DNA of 34,046 nucleotides. Origin: an uncultured Sphingomonas sp. (lineage in GTDB: Bacteria; Pseudomonadota; Alphaproteobacteria; Sphingomonadales; Sphingomonadaceae). Position 1 is the stretch's first letter; each line of letters opens with the position of its first letter. Shown in pieces: positions 15,662 to 24,057 of this stretch. The position numbers and the translations under genes were made by a program. The notes under the pieces are model-generated. The model was not told the origin of the DNA. It made no database searches and saw nothing but the letters and a program-made list of their open reading frames with translations. The stretch is taken from the NCBI GenBank assembly GCA_913774925.1, contig CAJYKB010000121.1:1-34046 (forward strand), in the 5' to 3' direction.

Positions 15662-16103
15662 GGGTGCGGAGGCCCATTATCGCGCGCTCGAGTCGCTTTA
15701 TGCGGCAGCGCCGATCAACCGGTTCTTCGAATCGCGGATGGAGATCACCGAGGCGGGACGCTCGACGATCCACTTCACGGTCGATCAGCGCCATTACCAC
15801 GCCGCGGGCGCGGCGCACGGCACCAGCTATTTCAAGATGCTGGACGATGCGGCCTTCTATGCGTGCAACAGCCTGGTCACCGACCGCTTCCTGCTGACGA
15901 CGCAATTCAGCCTGCTGCTGACGCGCCCGATGCGCGAGGGGCCGGTCATCGCGGAAGGCCGCTGGGTCAGCGGGCAGCGCCGCGTCTATATCGCCGAGGC
16001 GCGGCTGGTGACCGCGGACGGCGAGGAGGTCGCGCGCGGGACGGGGACGTTCATGCGCTCGCAGATCCCGCTCGCGTCGCTCCCCGGCTACGCACCGGCG
16101 TGA
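15648..16103 (+). CDS. PaaI-like hotdog-fold thioesterase
   Basis: A 151-residue protein of the 4HBT/PaaI hotdog family, which hydrolyses acyl-CoA or similar thioesters. Family blocks are HYHAAGAAHGTSYFKMLDDAAFYACNS, where the helix of the hotdog follows the H-G turn, LLTTQFSLLLTRPMREGPVIAEGR and ARLVTADGEEVARGTGTF. The start is the GTG at 15648, inside the end of ptsN, so translation is probably coupled. The substrate cannot be told from the sequence, and the catalytic acid is not obvious. Confidence 0.8.
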   Translation: MTRPEGAEAHYRALESLYAAAPINRFFESRMEITEAGRSTIHFTVDQRHYHAAGAAHGTSYFKMLDDAAFYACNSLVTDRFLLTTQFSLLLTRPMREGPVIAEGRWVSGQRRVYIAEARLVTADGEEVARGTGTFMRSQIPLASLPGYAPA

Positions 16104-16116
16104 GCGAGTCGGCCGG

Positions 16117-16452
16117 ATGAATGCGCGACTCCCGACTCACCTGACGGTGGCGGCGCTGCTGCGGCGGGTGAACGATGCCGGCGGGCTGGCCGTGGTGCGC
16201 GCCTCCGGCGACCCGCAATCGGGTACGCTGTTGATTCTGCTCGACGAAGGCATGCGGGTGCGGGCGGTTGAGCGGAGGCGCGACCTGGACGACCGCGACA
16301 TGCTGGTCCCGGCGGGACCGACATCGGGCGAGGAACGCGCGATGGAGGATTATTGGCAGGCGCGACGCGGCCGCGACCCCGATCTGTGGGTGATCGAACT
16401 GAACGTCCCGCACGCCGAACGGTTCGTCGCTGAAACGATCCTGGACGATTGA
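16117..16452 (+). CDS. DUF1491 family protein
   Basis: A 111-residue cytoplasmic protein. The pattern LTVAALLRRVNDAGGLAVVRASGDPQSGTLLILLDE, then EDYWQARRGRDPDLWVIELNVPHAERFVAETI, matches the alphaproteobacterial family DUF1491, whose function is unknown. It follows the thioesterase by 13 nt and probably ends the hpf-ptsN transcript. No signal peptide or membrane segment is present. The 170-bp gap after it holds nothing I recognise. Confidence 0.8.
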   Translation: MNARLPTHLTVAALLRRVNDAGGLAVVRASGDPQSGTLLILLDEGMRVRAVERRRDLDDRDMLVPAGPTSGEERAMEDYWQARRGRDPDLWVIELNVPHAERFVAETILDD

Positions 16453-16622
16453 TTCCGTTAACCCCTGGCCGGATAGGCCGTCCCCATCACAGGCAAGCGT
16501 TGTGCCGGTGCGGGGTGCGATCCCGAACGGTGACGCAGTCGGGGGGAATACCGGCCGATCCTGAAGCTTTGCGCTTCTCCAGCGATCGCGTCCGCACGCC
16601 CAACGCATAGTATCGATGTGGA

Positions 16623-17291
16623 ATGCTTTTTACTTCGCGCGTTGCGACGCTCGCAACGTTCACCCTCTCGATGGTCGGGCTGATCGCCCAGGGTTCCGCG
16701 GCGCTGGCCGCAGAGAGCGCGCCGATCCCCACGACCACCCCGGTGACCGTCGCCGCCGCGACCGCGGTTCCGACCGCCGCCTTCCCCACCGGACAGGGTA
16801 CAATGCCCGCGGTGATGATCCAGACGCCGCAGTTGCCCGCCGATGAGGCCGTGAGCACGCCGTCCGAGGAAGAGCAGGTCGCCTATCCCACCCTCGCCGC
16901 TGCCGTCGCGGACCAGTCGGTGCCGTCGAACACCGGCGACGACCTGCGCTGCCTGGCCGGCGCGATCTATTTCGAGGCGCGCGGCGAGCCCCTCGCCGGC
17001 CAGCTGGCGGTGGCCGAGGTGATCCTGAACCGCACGCAGTCGCGCCGCTTCGGCGGGGACGTGTGCAGCGTCGTGACGCAGCCGGGCCAGTTCTCCTTCG
17101 TCCGCGGCGGCCGTATCCCGGCCGCGCCGAGCAATGCCGACTGGCGCACCGCGGTGGCGGTGGCGAAGGTCGCGCTAAAGGATGCGTGGGAAAGCGACGC
17201 GTCGCAGGCGCTGTACTTCAACGGCCGCGGTGTCGGCCATCCCGCGCGGGTGCGCATCGCCGCGATCGGCAACCACCTGTTCTATCGCTGA
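16623..17291 (+). CDS. Exported SleB-type cell wall hydrolase
   Basis: A 222-residue secreted protein with a C-terminal SleB/Hydrolase_2 domain, the fold of the Bacillus spore cortex lytic enzyme, found in alphaproteobacteria as a peptidoglycan hydrolase. The N-terminus (MLFTSRVATLATFTLSMVGLI) is a signal peptide, followed by a Pro/Thr/Ala-rich linker to about residue 105. The catalytic domain begins LAGAIYFEARGEPLAGQLAVAEVILNR, with the conserved Glu in YFEARGE, then QFSFVRGG and ALYFNG, and ends at GNHLFYR. The start ATG at 16623 directly precedes the signal peptide. The physiological substrate is inferred. Confidence 0.88.
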   Translation: MLFTSRVATLATFTLSMVGLIAQGSAALAAESAPIPTTTPVTVAAATAVPTAAFPTGQGTMPAVMIQTPQLPADEAVSTPSEEEQVAYPTLAAAVADQSVPSNTGDDLRCLAGAIYFEARGEPLAGQLAVAEVILNRTQSRRFGGDVCSVVTQPGQFSFVRGGRIPAAPSNADWRTAVAVAKVALKDAWESDASQALYFNGRGVGHPARVRIAAIGNHLFYR

Positions 17292-17312
17292 TATCACGAT
17301 ATCGGCGGTTTT
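17286..17312 (+). terminator. Probable intrinsic terminator of the SleB-type gene
   Basis: CGCTGATAT and ATATCGGCG form a 9-bp stem (one T-G pair) around CACG, followed directly by GTTTTG. The stem overlaps the TGA stop of the hydrolase gene. This is the only hairpin here with a following T-run. Confidence 0.5.
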
Positions 17313-17337
17313 GAGGCGGTACGGGGGCTTTACCCCT

Positions 17338-17352
17338 GTTCCACGAATGTTC
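17338..17352 (+). promoter_or_regulatory. LexA (SOS) box upstream of mmcB
   Basis: GTTC-CACGAAT-GTTC is an exact match to the alphaproteobacterial SOS box GTTC-N7-GTTC. It ends 12 nt before the mmcB start codon at 17365, so LexA bound here would block transcription. MmcB is known to be SOS-induced in Caulobacter. Confidence 0.88.
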
Positions 17353-17364
17353 TATTTAGCGGGG

Positions 17365-17856
17365 ATGCTGTCCCCGCCACCCTCCTGCACCGACACCGGC
17401 GACGACGCGCTGTGCGCCGCCGATGTCGCGCGCGGCGTCACCCGGATGCTGCTGCGCCACGAACTGACCGCGATCGCCGAAGTGCCGCTGGAGGGCGGAC
17501 GCCGCGCCGACCTGATGGCGCTGGATATGCGCGGGCAGCTGGTGATCGTCGAGATCAAGGTGTCGCGTGCGGATCTGCTCGGCGATGGCAAATGGCAGGA
17601 TTATCTGGCGCATTGCGACCGCTTCTACTGGGCGGTGCCGGCCGGTTTCGATGCCGCGCCGATCGACGGCCCGGCGTTCCTGCCCGAACGGACGGGGTTG
17701 ATCGTCGCCGATCGCTATGACGCCGCAATCGTGCGCGAGGCGCGCACCGATCCGCTGCCCGCGCACGTCCGGAAGCGATGCACGCTCGCCTTCGCCCGCC
17801 GCGCGGCGCGACGACTGATTGCCGTGCACGACCCCGAGGCGGGGATGGCGATCTAG
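17365..17856 (+). CDS. mmcB: MmcB family DNA repair protein
   Basis: A 163-residue protein of the MmcB family, which contributes to mitomycin C resistance in Caulobacter and is predicted to be a nuclease-like protein. The core VPLEGGRRADLMALDMRGQLVIVEIKVSRADLLGDGKWQDYL has the layout of a restriction-endonuclease-like fold (an R/E-x-D-x9-ExK pattern: Asp in RADLMAL, Glu-Ile-Lys in VEIKVS). The ATG at 17365 is preferred over one at 17347 because the SOS box covers the earlier codon. It ends 4 bp from the convergent ankyrin gene. SOS control is read directly from the upstream box. Confidence 0.9.
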   Translation: MLSPPPSCTDTGDDALCAADVARGVTRMLLRHELTAIAEVPLEGGRRADLMALDMRGQLVIVEIKVSRADLLGDGKWQDYLAHCDRFYWAVPAGFDAAPIDGPAFLPERTGLIVADRYDAAIVREARTDPLPAHVRKRCTLAFARRAARRLIAVHDPEAGMAI

Positions 17857-17860
17857 GCGT

Positions 17861-18466
17861 TTACCGCAGCTTCGGCCCGGCGACCGCACGCGACGCCCTG
17901 CGCGGGGTGTCCTCGATCAGCTTCAGGATCGCGGTCGCGCGCTGGTCGCGCCGGGCATAGTCGCGCGCGGACAGGCCCGCGACATTGTCGGTCTGGTCCG
18001 GGTTACCGCCCGCGGCCAGGATCGCGCGGGTCAGCGCCAGGTCGCGGCGCTCGACCGCGCGGATCAGCGGTGTTTCGCCGCCGGCATTGCCGAGATTGGC
18101 ATTGGCGTTGGCGGCGGCCAGGATGCCGACCAGCTCGCTGTTGCCGGCCTCCGTCGCCAGCATCATCGCCGTGTTGCCGCTGCGATCGCGCAGATTGGGA
18201 TCGGCCCCCTTCGCCAGCAGGTAGCGCAGGTAGGTCGCATCGCCGCGCTTCGCGACGATATGGATCGCCCCCTCCCCGCTGCTGATGTCGCGAGTGTTGA
18301 CGATGGTCTGTCCCGGCTGATCGAGGATCGCGATGACGGCATTGCCGTCCGCCTTTCGCACGGCGTCGAGGAACTTGTAGCTCTGCGACTGCTGCTGCGC
18401 GGCGGCGGGGGTAGCGACCGCCGCCATCAGCGGGAGGAGCCAGGAGAGGGTGGAGCGACGGAACAT
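17861..18466 (-). CDS. Exported ankyrin-repeat protein
   Basis: A 201-residue protein with a signal peptide (MFRRSTLSWLLPLMAAVATPAAAQ) and about four ankyrin repeats from residue 32 to 180. Clear repeat pieces are GEGAIHIVAKRGDATYLRYLLAKGADPNLRD, GNTAMMLATEAGNSELVGILAAANANANLGN and GETPLIRAVERRDLALTRAILAAGGNPDQTD. Ankyrin repeats bind protein partners; the partner here is unknown and the location is probably periplasmic. The ATG at 18464-18466 is chosen because it places the signal peptide at the start. The gene is divergent from the SCO1-like gene, 67 bp away. Confidence 0.85.
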   Translation of the reverse strand: MFRRSTLSWLLPLMAAVATPAAAQQQSQSYKFLDAVRKADGNAVIAILDQPGQTIVNTRDISSGEGAIHIVAKRGDATYLRYLLAKGADPNLRDRSGNTAMMLATEAGNSELVGILAAANANANLGNAGGETPLIRAVERRDLALTRAILAAGGNPDQTDNVAGLSARDYARRDQRATAILKLIEDTPRRASRAVAGPKLR

Positions 18467-18533
18467 ATGCCTCTGACACGGGTGGAGGGCAGGGTTGCGG
18501 ATCTTGCTATAACCCATCACATCTGCCGTCACC

Positions 18534-19133
18534 ATGAACATGCGCATTCCGGCCACCGCGCTGGCCCTTTTCCTGGCCGGATCGCTTCCGGCCTGCTCGT
18601 CCGAGCCGACCGCGACCTCCGCCGCGCAGCCGCCGCTGGCCGGCGCGCGGATCGGCGGTCCGTTCCGCCTGACCGATCAGGACGGGCGCACCGTTACCGA
18701 CCGCGACTTCGCGGGGCGGTATCGCATCGTCTATTTCGGCTACACCTTCTGTCCCGACGTCTGCCCGGTCGATGTCCAGAACATCGGCGCCGCGTTGAAG
18801 CTGATCGAGGCGAAGGACGCGGCGCTCGCAAAGCGGATCGTGCCGATCTTCATCACCGTCGACCCCGCGCGCGACACGCCCGCGGTGCTCAAGCAGTTCG
18901 TTGCCGCCTTCCACCCGCGCATGGTCGGGCTGACCGGCAGCGAGCAGGCGATCGCCGCCACCGCCAAGGCGTACGGCATCTATTATGCGCGCGGGAAGGG
19001 CACCGCGGACGGCTATATGATGGACCACAGCCGGCAGATCTATCTGATGGACCCGGACGGCAAGCCGCTGGCGCTGCTGCCCGAAGCGCCGCCGCAGGCG
19101 ATGGCGGACGAGGTGATGAAATGGGCGCGCTGA
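18534..19133 (+). CDS. SCO1/SenC/PrrC family copper-binding lipoprotein
   Basis: A 199-residue thioredoxin-fold protein that delivers copper to the Cu-A site of cytochrome c oxidase or acts as a thiol-redox protein. The N-terminus is a lipoprotein signal ending LPAC, with Cys21 as the anchor. Copper ligands are Cys73 and Cys77 in FGYTFCPDVCPVD, and His165 in YMMDHSRQIYLMD. FITVDPARDTPAVLKQF is typical. The ATG at 18534 or 18540 gives almost the same protein. The gene overlaps the next one by 13 nt. No oxidase genes are nearby. Confidence 0.92.
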   Translation: MNMRIPATALALFLAGSLPACSSEPTATSAAQPPLAGARIGGPFRLTDQDGRTVTDRDFAGRYRIVYFGYTFCPDVCPVDVQNIGAALKLIEAKDAALAKRIVPIFITVDPARDTPAVLKQFVAAFHPRMVGLTGSEQAIAATAKAYGIYYARGKGTADGYMMDHSRQIYLMDPDGKPLALLPEAPPQAMADEVMKWAR

Positions 19134-19564
19134 CAGGCCGATTCTGGGAGGACGTGCCGCTCGACCGGCTGGACCGCGCGCAATGGGAGGCCTTGTGCGA
19201 CGGGTGCGGCAAATGCTGCCTGCACAAGCTGGAGGACGAGGAGACGGGCGAGCTGATCGCGACCAATGTCGCGTGCCGGCTGCTCGACCGACGCAGCGGG
19301 CAATGCTCCAACTACCGCCACCGCCGCGCCTATGTCAGCGAGTGCGTGCGGCTGACCAGCGGCAATGTCGATTCGATCGACTGGCTGCCGTCGACCTGCG
19401 CCTATCGGCTTCGCGCCAATGGCGAGCCGCTGCCGGAATGGCATTATCTGGTCTGCGGCGACCGCGAGGCGGTCCACCGTGAGGGCGAATCGGTGCGTGG
19501 CTGGACGATCAGCGAGGACGATGCCGGCGACCTGGAACATCATATGGTCGACCGGAAATTGTGA
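19121..19564 (+). CDS. YcgN family cysteine-cluster protein (UPF0260)
   Basis: A 147-residue cytoplasmic protein of the YcgN/UPF0260 family. It has the CxxCGKCC cluster in LCDGCGKCCLHKLEDE, and further conserved cysteines in NVACRLLD, GQCSNY, SECVRL, STCAYRL and LVCGDRE. The cysteines suggest a metal or Fe-S site; the function is unknown. The start ATG lies inside the end of the SCO1-like gene. The stop overlaps the next gene as GTGA, so the three genes are probably translated together. Confidence 0.88.
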   Translation: MGALTGRFWEDVPLDRLDRAQWEALCDGCGKCCLHKLEDEETGELIATNVACRLLDRRSGQCSNYRHRRAYVSECVRLTSGNVDSIDWLPSTCAYRLRANGEPLPEWHYLVCGDREAVHREGESVRGWTISEDDAGDLEHHMVDRKL

Positions 19565-20247
19565 CGGCCGAGTTCGACATCGTGCGGCATCCGCGCGCAC
19601 GGCGCACGAAACTGTCGTTCGATCCGCGGACGGGACGCGCGCGGCTGACGCTGCCGTCGCGCGCATCGATGGAGCGCGCAGTCGCCTGGGCGCGCGGACA
19701 GCAGGCATGGATCGAGCGCCAGCGCGACGCGATGCCGCAAGCACGGCCGTTCGTGCCCGGCGCGAGGATCCCGGTCGAGGGCGTCGACCTGCTGATCGTC
19801 CACGACGAGGCGGCGTCGCGCCTGCCGGCGGCGAGCGACGACCATCTCGTCGTCGGGGGGCCGGACGACATGGTCGGGCGGCGCGTCGCCGCATGGCTGA
19901 AGCGGCGCGCGCTGGCGGTGCTGGAGAAGGAAACCGCCTTCTACGCCGCGCGCGGTGGTGTCACGGTGGCGCGGGTCGCGGTCGGCGATCCGCATGGGCG
20001 CTGGGGCAGCTGCGCGCACGACGGCACCATCCGCTACAGCTTGCGGCTGATCCTGGCGCCGCCGGAGGTGCGCCGCGCGACGGTCGCGCACGAGGTGGCG
20101 CACCGGCTGCACATGGACCATTCGCCCGCGTTCCACGCGGCGGTCGAGCGGCTGTTCGGGCGCGATCCCCGCGCCGAGCGGACGTGGCTACGCACCCATG
20201 GCGCGCAGCTTCACTCGTTCGGCCGCTCCGAATCGCGCGGCGGCTGA
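19561..20247 (+). CDS. YgjP/SprT-like zinc metallopeptidase family protein (DUF45)
   Basis: A 228-residue protein of the YgjP/DUF45 family. The zinc-binding motif is HEVAH (His177, Glu178, His181), with a third histidine probably His187 in HRLHMDHSPAF. Upstream are the family block RVAVGDPHGRWGSCAHDGTIRYSLRLILAPP and an N-terminal strand region beginning VTAEFDIVRHPRARRTKL. The substrate is unknown. The GTG at 19561 overlaps the upstream stop. The 3' end runs 37 bp into the convergent PBP1A-type gene. Confidence 0.87.
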   Translation: MTAEFDIVRHPRARRTKLSFDPRTGRARLTLPSRASMERAVAWARGQQAWIERQRDAMPQARPFVPGARIPVEGVDLLIVHDEAASRLPAASDDHLVVGGPDDMVGRRVAAWLKRRALAVLEKETAFYAARGGVTVARVAVGDPHGRWGSCAHDGTIRYSLRLILAPPEVRRATVAHEVAHRLHMDHSPAFHAAVERLFGRDPRAERTWLRTHGAQLHSFGRSESRGG

Positions 20248-22361
20248 GCCCGCGCGGGCGGCGGCGGGGTCCGCGGGGCGTCGCGTCGCGGCGCCTGCTG
20301 CCCGGTCACGCGATCGAGCCAGTCCTGATCGAGCCGCTCGGTCCCGGTGTCGGGCGGGGTCAGGTCGTCGCGCGGACGCGCGGGGGCGGGGGCGACCGGC
20401 CGTTCGACGCCGAATCCCGTATCGTCGTCGCCCTGCACCGGGGGGCGCGGCGGCGCATCCCCGATCGGCTGGCCGTCGTCGTCGACGAAGCTCATGTTAT
20501 CGGGCGCGCCGTAATAGCTCTCCGCATCGGGCTCCAGCTGCGCCTCGGGCAATGTCACCTGCGTGTCGAACTGCTCGATCGGGCGGTTCGCGACCGCGGC
20601 GGTCATGAACTGTGCGAAGGCCTTGGCCGGTGCGGTGCCGCCGTGAAGGCCCGCGATCGGGCGCGCGTCGTCGCGCCCCATCCACACGCCGGTCGTCAGC
20701 CCGGAGGAGAAGCCGAGGAACCAGCCGTCCTTGCTGCTGCTGGTCGTGCCGGTCTTGCCCGCGACCGGGCGACCGATCTGCGCCGCACGGCCTGTGCCGG
20801 TATTGACCGCGGTCTGGAGCAGGTCGGTCATCTGCGCCGCGACATAGGGCGCGACCAGCACGCGGCTGCCATCCACCTCGTGCGTGTAGATCTCTTCGTT
20901 GTCGGCGGTGACGCGGGTGATGCCGAACGGGGTGATCGCCACGCCCTTGTTCGCGACCGAGGCGAAGGCGCGCGTCATGTCGATCAGCCGCACGTCGGAC
21001 GTGCCGAGCACCATCGACGGGTGCGTGTTGACCGGGGTGGTGATGCCGAAACGGCGCGCCATGTCGGCAACGGTCTGGAACCCCACCGCCTGCCCCAATT
21101 TCGCCGCGACGGTGTTGAGCGAATAGGCGAAGGCGGTGCGCAGCGTCACCTCGCCCGAATTGCGGCGAGAATCGTTGCGCGGGCTCCAGCCGTCGATCGT
21201 CACCGGCTCGTCGATCTCCTTGTCCTCTGGCGTGCGCCCCGCCTCCAGCGCGGCGAGATAGACGAAGAGCTTGAACGCGGAGCCGGGCTGCCGCTGCGCC
21301 TGGGTGGCGCGGTTGTAGATCGAGCTGACGTAATCGGTGCCGCCCACCATCGCGCGGACCGCGCCGTCGCGGTCGATCGACACCAGCGCGCCCTGCGCAC
21401 CCTTGGGCACGTTGGCGCGGATCGCGGCGTCGGCGGCGCGCTGCATCACGGGGTCGAGCGTGGTCCAGACCTCCAGCGGCTTGACCGTTTCGTCGATCAG
21501 CAGGTCGAGCTGCGGCAACGCCCAGTCGGTGAAGTAGCGGACGCTGTTCTGCTTCGGCGCAGGCGCCAGCGCGACGTCGGACGGGTCGGCGGAATTGGCC
21601 TGTCCCTGCGTGATGAAGCCGTTGCGCACCATCTGCTGCAGCACGACGCCCGCGCGGCCCTTCGCCGCATCGGCATCGGCGGTGGGCGAATAGTTGGAGG
21701 GCGCCTTGACCAGCCCGGCGATGACCGCGGCCTCCGCCAGCGTCAGCCGATCGGCGCCATGACCAAAGAATTTCCGGCTGGCGGCGTCGATGCCATAGGC
21801 GCCGCCGCCGTAATAGACCTTATTGAGATATAGCTCGAGCACCTGATCCTTGGTAAACTTGCGCTCCAGCGCCAGCGCCAGGATCCATTCGCGGAACTTG
21901 CGGCCGAACTTCTTCTGATTGTTCAGGAAGATGTTGCGCGCCAGCTGCTGCGTGATCGTCGAGCCGCCCTGGATCCAGCGGCCGCGCTCGATCCGGATCG
22001 CGGCGGAGCGGGCGATGCCGATCGGGTCGACGCCCAGATGGCTGCGGAAGCGGCGGTCCTCCACCGCGACGGTCGCATCGCGCATCACCGCGGGGATGCG
22101 ATCGTAGGGGAGCCACTCGCCGTAGCTCGGCCCGAGCGACACCAGCACCGAGCCGTCGGCGGCATGGACGCGGATCATCTGCCCGTTAGGCGAGGATTTC
22201 AGGCTTTCGAAACTCGGTAGCTGCGCGCGCGCGATATAGACCGCGGTGACGAGCGCGCCGAGCAGAAGGACCGCGATTGCGATCGACACCTTGGCGGCTA
22301 GCCATAGCCGCCCCCGCCAGGGGGTTGCAGATCGGCGTTTGGGGGAAGAGGCGCGGGCCAT
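20211..22361 (-). CDS. PBP1A family bifunctional penicillin-binding protein
   Basis: A 716-residue class A PBP that polymerises and cross-links peptidoglycan. A basic N-terminus and one membrane segment (about residues 20-42) are followed by the glycosyltransferase domain, with catalytic Glu101 in TVAVEDRRF and GGSTITQQLARN at 132-143. The transpeptidase domain has Ser361-x-x-Lys364 in QPGSAFKLF, the SLN motif at 414-416, and KTG at 536-538 in VAGKTGTTSSSKDGWFLG. The C-terminus beyond about residue 620 is a proline-rich disordered tail (PPRPPVQGDDDTG, PPPPARAQPPRD). PBP1A and the related PBP1C/Pbp2c groups are hard to separate by eye. Confidence 0.94.
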   Translation of the reverse strand: MARASSPKRRSATPWRGRLWLAAKVSIAIAVLLLGALVTAVYIARAQLPSFESLKSSPNGQMIRVHAADGSVLVSLGPSYGEWLPYDRIPAVMRDATVAVEDRRFRSHLGVDPIGIARSAAIRIERGRWIQGGSTITQQLARNIFLNNQKKFGRKFREWILALALERKFTKDQVLELYLNKVYYGGGAYGIDAASRKFFGHGADRLTLAEAAVIAGLVKAPSNYSPTADADAAKGRAGVVLQQMVRNGFITQGQANSADPSDVALAPAPKQNSVRYFTDWALPQLDLLIDETVKPLEVWTTLDPVMQRAADAAIRANVPKGAQGALVSIDRDGAVRAMVGGTDYVSSIYNRATQAQRQPGSAFKLFVYLAALEAGRTPEDKEIDEPVTIDGWSPRNDSRRNSGEVTLRTAFAYSLNTVAAKLGQAVGFQTVADMARRFGITTPVNTHPSMVLGTSDVRLIDMTRAFASVANKGVAITPFGITRVTADNEEIYTHEVDGSRVLVAPYVAAQMTDLLQTAVNTGTGRAAQIGRPVAGKTGTTSSSKDGWFLGFSSGLTTGVWMGRDDARPIAGLHGGTAPAKAFAQFMTAAVANRPIEQFDTQVTLPEAQLEPDAESYYGAPDNMSFVDDDGQPIGDAPPRPPVQGDDDTGFGVERPVAPAPARPRDDLTPPDTGTERLDQDWLDRVTGQQAPRRDAPRTPPPPARAQPPRDSERPNE

Positions 22362-22415
22362 GGCGTGCGCCTTGCCGGATAAAGGCTTAGGCCATGGTTA
22401 ACAAGAAGTGGATTT

Positions 22416-22526
22416 GGTTCACGCGGAGGCGCGGAGGTGCCGCGCGCGCGGCAGCGCCACCGAAGGAGCCGGCGGCGGGGTGCCCTAGAGGCCGCTACGC
22501 GGCGGGCGGGACACCACGCGTGAACC
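22416..22526. repeat. Short inverted-repeat element sharing its left end with the 1844-2210 element
   Basis: A 111-bp unit opening with GGTTCACGCG and closing with its exact complement CGCGTGAACC. Bases 22417-22437 are identical to 1844-1864. The interior is GC-rich with further short inverted repeats (GTGCCGC / GCGGCA) and encodes nothing. It fills the gap between the PBP gene promoter and the msrB 3' end; an 8-T run follows at 22530-22537. Probably a family of small non-autonomous repeats. Confidence 0.5.
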
Positions 22527-22535
22527 GACTTTTTT

Positions 22536-22937
22536 TTACGCCGCGGCGCGCGCGCGGAAGTCCAGCGACACCGAGTTCATGCAATAGCGCAGGCCGGTCG
22601 GCGGCGGGCCGTCGGGGAAGACATGGCCGAGGTGGCTGTCGCAGCGCGCGCAGCGGGTCTCGACGCGCGTCATGCCGTGGCTGGTGTCGCGGTGGTCGGT
22701 GACGGCTTCGGGGGTGATCGGCTGGGTAAAGCTGGGCCATCCCGAGCCGGAGTCGTATTTGTCGACACTGTCGAACAGCTCCAGCCCGCAGGCGGCGCAA
22801 TGATAGACGCCGTCCGCCTTGTTGTCGTTGAGGCGGCCGGAGAAGGCGCGCTCCGTGCCGGCCTGGCGCAGCACATGATATTGCTCGGGGGTCAGCCGCT
22901 GCTTCCATTCGGCTTCGGAGAGGTTCATCTGTTCCAT
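22536..22937 (-). CDS. msrB: Peptide-methionine (R)-S-oxide reductase
   Basis: MsrB repairs oxidised methionine, reducing the R-sulfoxide. The 133-residue product is a complete single domain. The structural zinc is held by Cys47, Cys50, Cys96 and Cys99 (CAAC and CARC). The catalytic Cys119 is in [13 protein letters not shown], and [22 protein letters not shown] and [10 protein letters not shown] are family signatures. No signal peptide, so cytoplasmic. The stop codon TAA lies in an A-run on this strand, next to the inverted-repeat element. It lies 31 nt after the FAD oxidoreductase and could be the last gene of that operon. Confidence 0.95.
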   Translation of the reverse strand: MEQMNLSEAEWKQRLTPEQYHVLRQAGTERAFSGRLNDNKADGVYHCAACGLELFDSVDKYDSGSGWPSFTQPITPEAVTDHRDTSHGMTRVETRCARCDSHLGHVFPDGPPPTGLRYCMNSVSLDFRARAAA

Positions 22938-22968
22938 GGGGGCGATCTGGTTCCGGAGGGGCCGTTGT

Positions 22969-24057
22969 TCAATGGGTTGCGTGATCGATCCGCGTGAGGC
23001 GTGCGATGACGTGGATCAGCCCGGTGCGGGCGGCGATCGATAGCAGCGGTGCAGCCGCGGCGGGGCGTTCCGCCAGTGCGCGGACTGCGCCGGCCGTGCG
23101 CAACGGCCGCGCGGCGCGGCGGGCGAAGTCGCGCTGCCAGTCCGGTGCGGCGCGCTCGCCATCGGCGAGCCACGCCTGCGCCGCGGACGTGCCGCTGGCG
23201 AGTGCGATACCCATCCCCTCCCCGGCGAGTGAGGGGATGACCGCAGCCTGGTCGCCGAGACGGAAGCAGCCCGGGGTCCCGGCGGTCGCCCGCCAGCCAT
23301 AGGGGACGTTGGCCACCGCCTCGATCGCGGAGCCGATGCCGGCCGAGAGGCGCTCGCCGAGCGCGGGCGATTCGGCCGCCAGTTCAATCAAGAGCCGCGT
23401 CGGATCGCCCGCCGCGTCGAGGCGGGAGCGGTGGACCGCGAGGCAGATGTTCGTGCTGCCGTCCTCCTGCCGTGCGATGCCGGCATAGCCGCGGTCGAAC
23501 AGGTGCAGCTCGATCGCATCGCCGACCAGCCGGTCGAGCGTGGCGCACGGCGAGCGGCGTTGGCGCAGGCCTAGCGTCGGGTCGCCGCCGCGCGCGCCGG
23601 CGGGGCGTGCGGCGCCGCGAACGTCGTGCTTCCCGGTGGCGAGGAAGAGCGTGTCCGGCGTCAGCGTCGCGCCATCGGCGGTGCGGATCGTACGTCCATC
23701 GACGGCGCGCGCCGCGACGCCGCGCTCGACGCCGGTGCCGAGCGCGGCGGCGTGGTCGAGGAGGAGCGTGTCGAGGTGCCGGCGAGATACCGCGACGGCG
23801 GGGGCGGGCAGCGGCGCCTCCGCCACGCGCCCGTTGGCGAAGAGGCGGACGCGGGTGATCGAGTCGCGGCTGAGGCGGTCGCGCTCGATCCCCAGCGCCG
23901 CGAGCGCATCGAGCGTACGCCAGCTGAGGAAACCGCCGCACAGCGCATCGGCGGTGTCGCGGTGGCGCTCGATCAGCGTGGCGCGGGTGCCGGCGCGGGC
24001 CAGCACGATCGCGGCGGCAGCACCCGCCGGACCGCCACCCAGGATCAGCGGGGTCAT
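22969..24057 (-). CDS. FAD-dependent oxidoreductase of the polyketide cluster
   Basis: A 362-residue flavoprotein of the geranylgeranyl-reductase / aromatic hydroxylase type. The N-terminal FAD Rossmann loop is [20 protein letters not shown] (Gly7, Gly9, Gly12), and the second FAD contact is [26 protein letters not shown]. The middle [16 protein letters not shown] and [14 protein letters not shown] are typical of this group. It overlaps the upstream methyltransferase by an ATGA and is third in the PKS-methyltransferase-flavoprotein set. By analogy with SrsC it probably hydroxylates or oxidises the polyketide ring. The real substrate is not known. Confidence 0.82.
   Translation of the reverse strand: MTPLILGGGPAGAAAAIVLARAGTRATLIERHRDTADALCGGFLSWRTLDALAALGIERDRLSRDSITRVRLFANGRVAEAPLPAPAVAVSRRHLDTLLLDHAAALGTGVERGVAARAVDGRTIRTADGATLTPDTLFLATGKHDVRGAARPAGARGGDPTLGLRQRRSPCATLDRLVGDAIELHLFDRGYAGIARQEDGSTNICLAVHRSRLDAAGDPTRLLIELAAESPALGERLSAGIGSAIEAVANVPYGWRATAGTPGCFRLGDQAAVIPSLAGEGMGIALASGTSAAQAWLADGERAAPDWQRDFARRAARPLRTAGAVRALAERPAAAAPLLSIAARTGLIHVIARLTRIDHATH

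Noticed and set aside
19365..21833. 822-codon plus-strand open frame
   Set aside because: Runs across the YcgN- and YgjP-like genes in another frame and antisense to the PBP gene. Low-complexity Arg-rich product.
22700..22976. Second SOS box near msrB (GTTC...GTTC at about 22950-22970)
   Set aside because: The half-sites are separated by 13 nt instead of the required 7.
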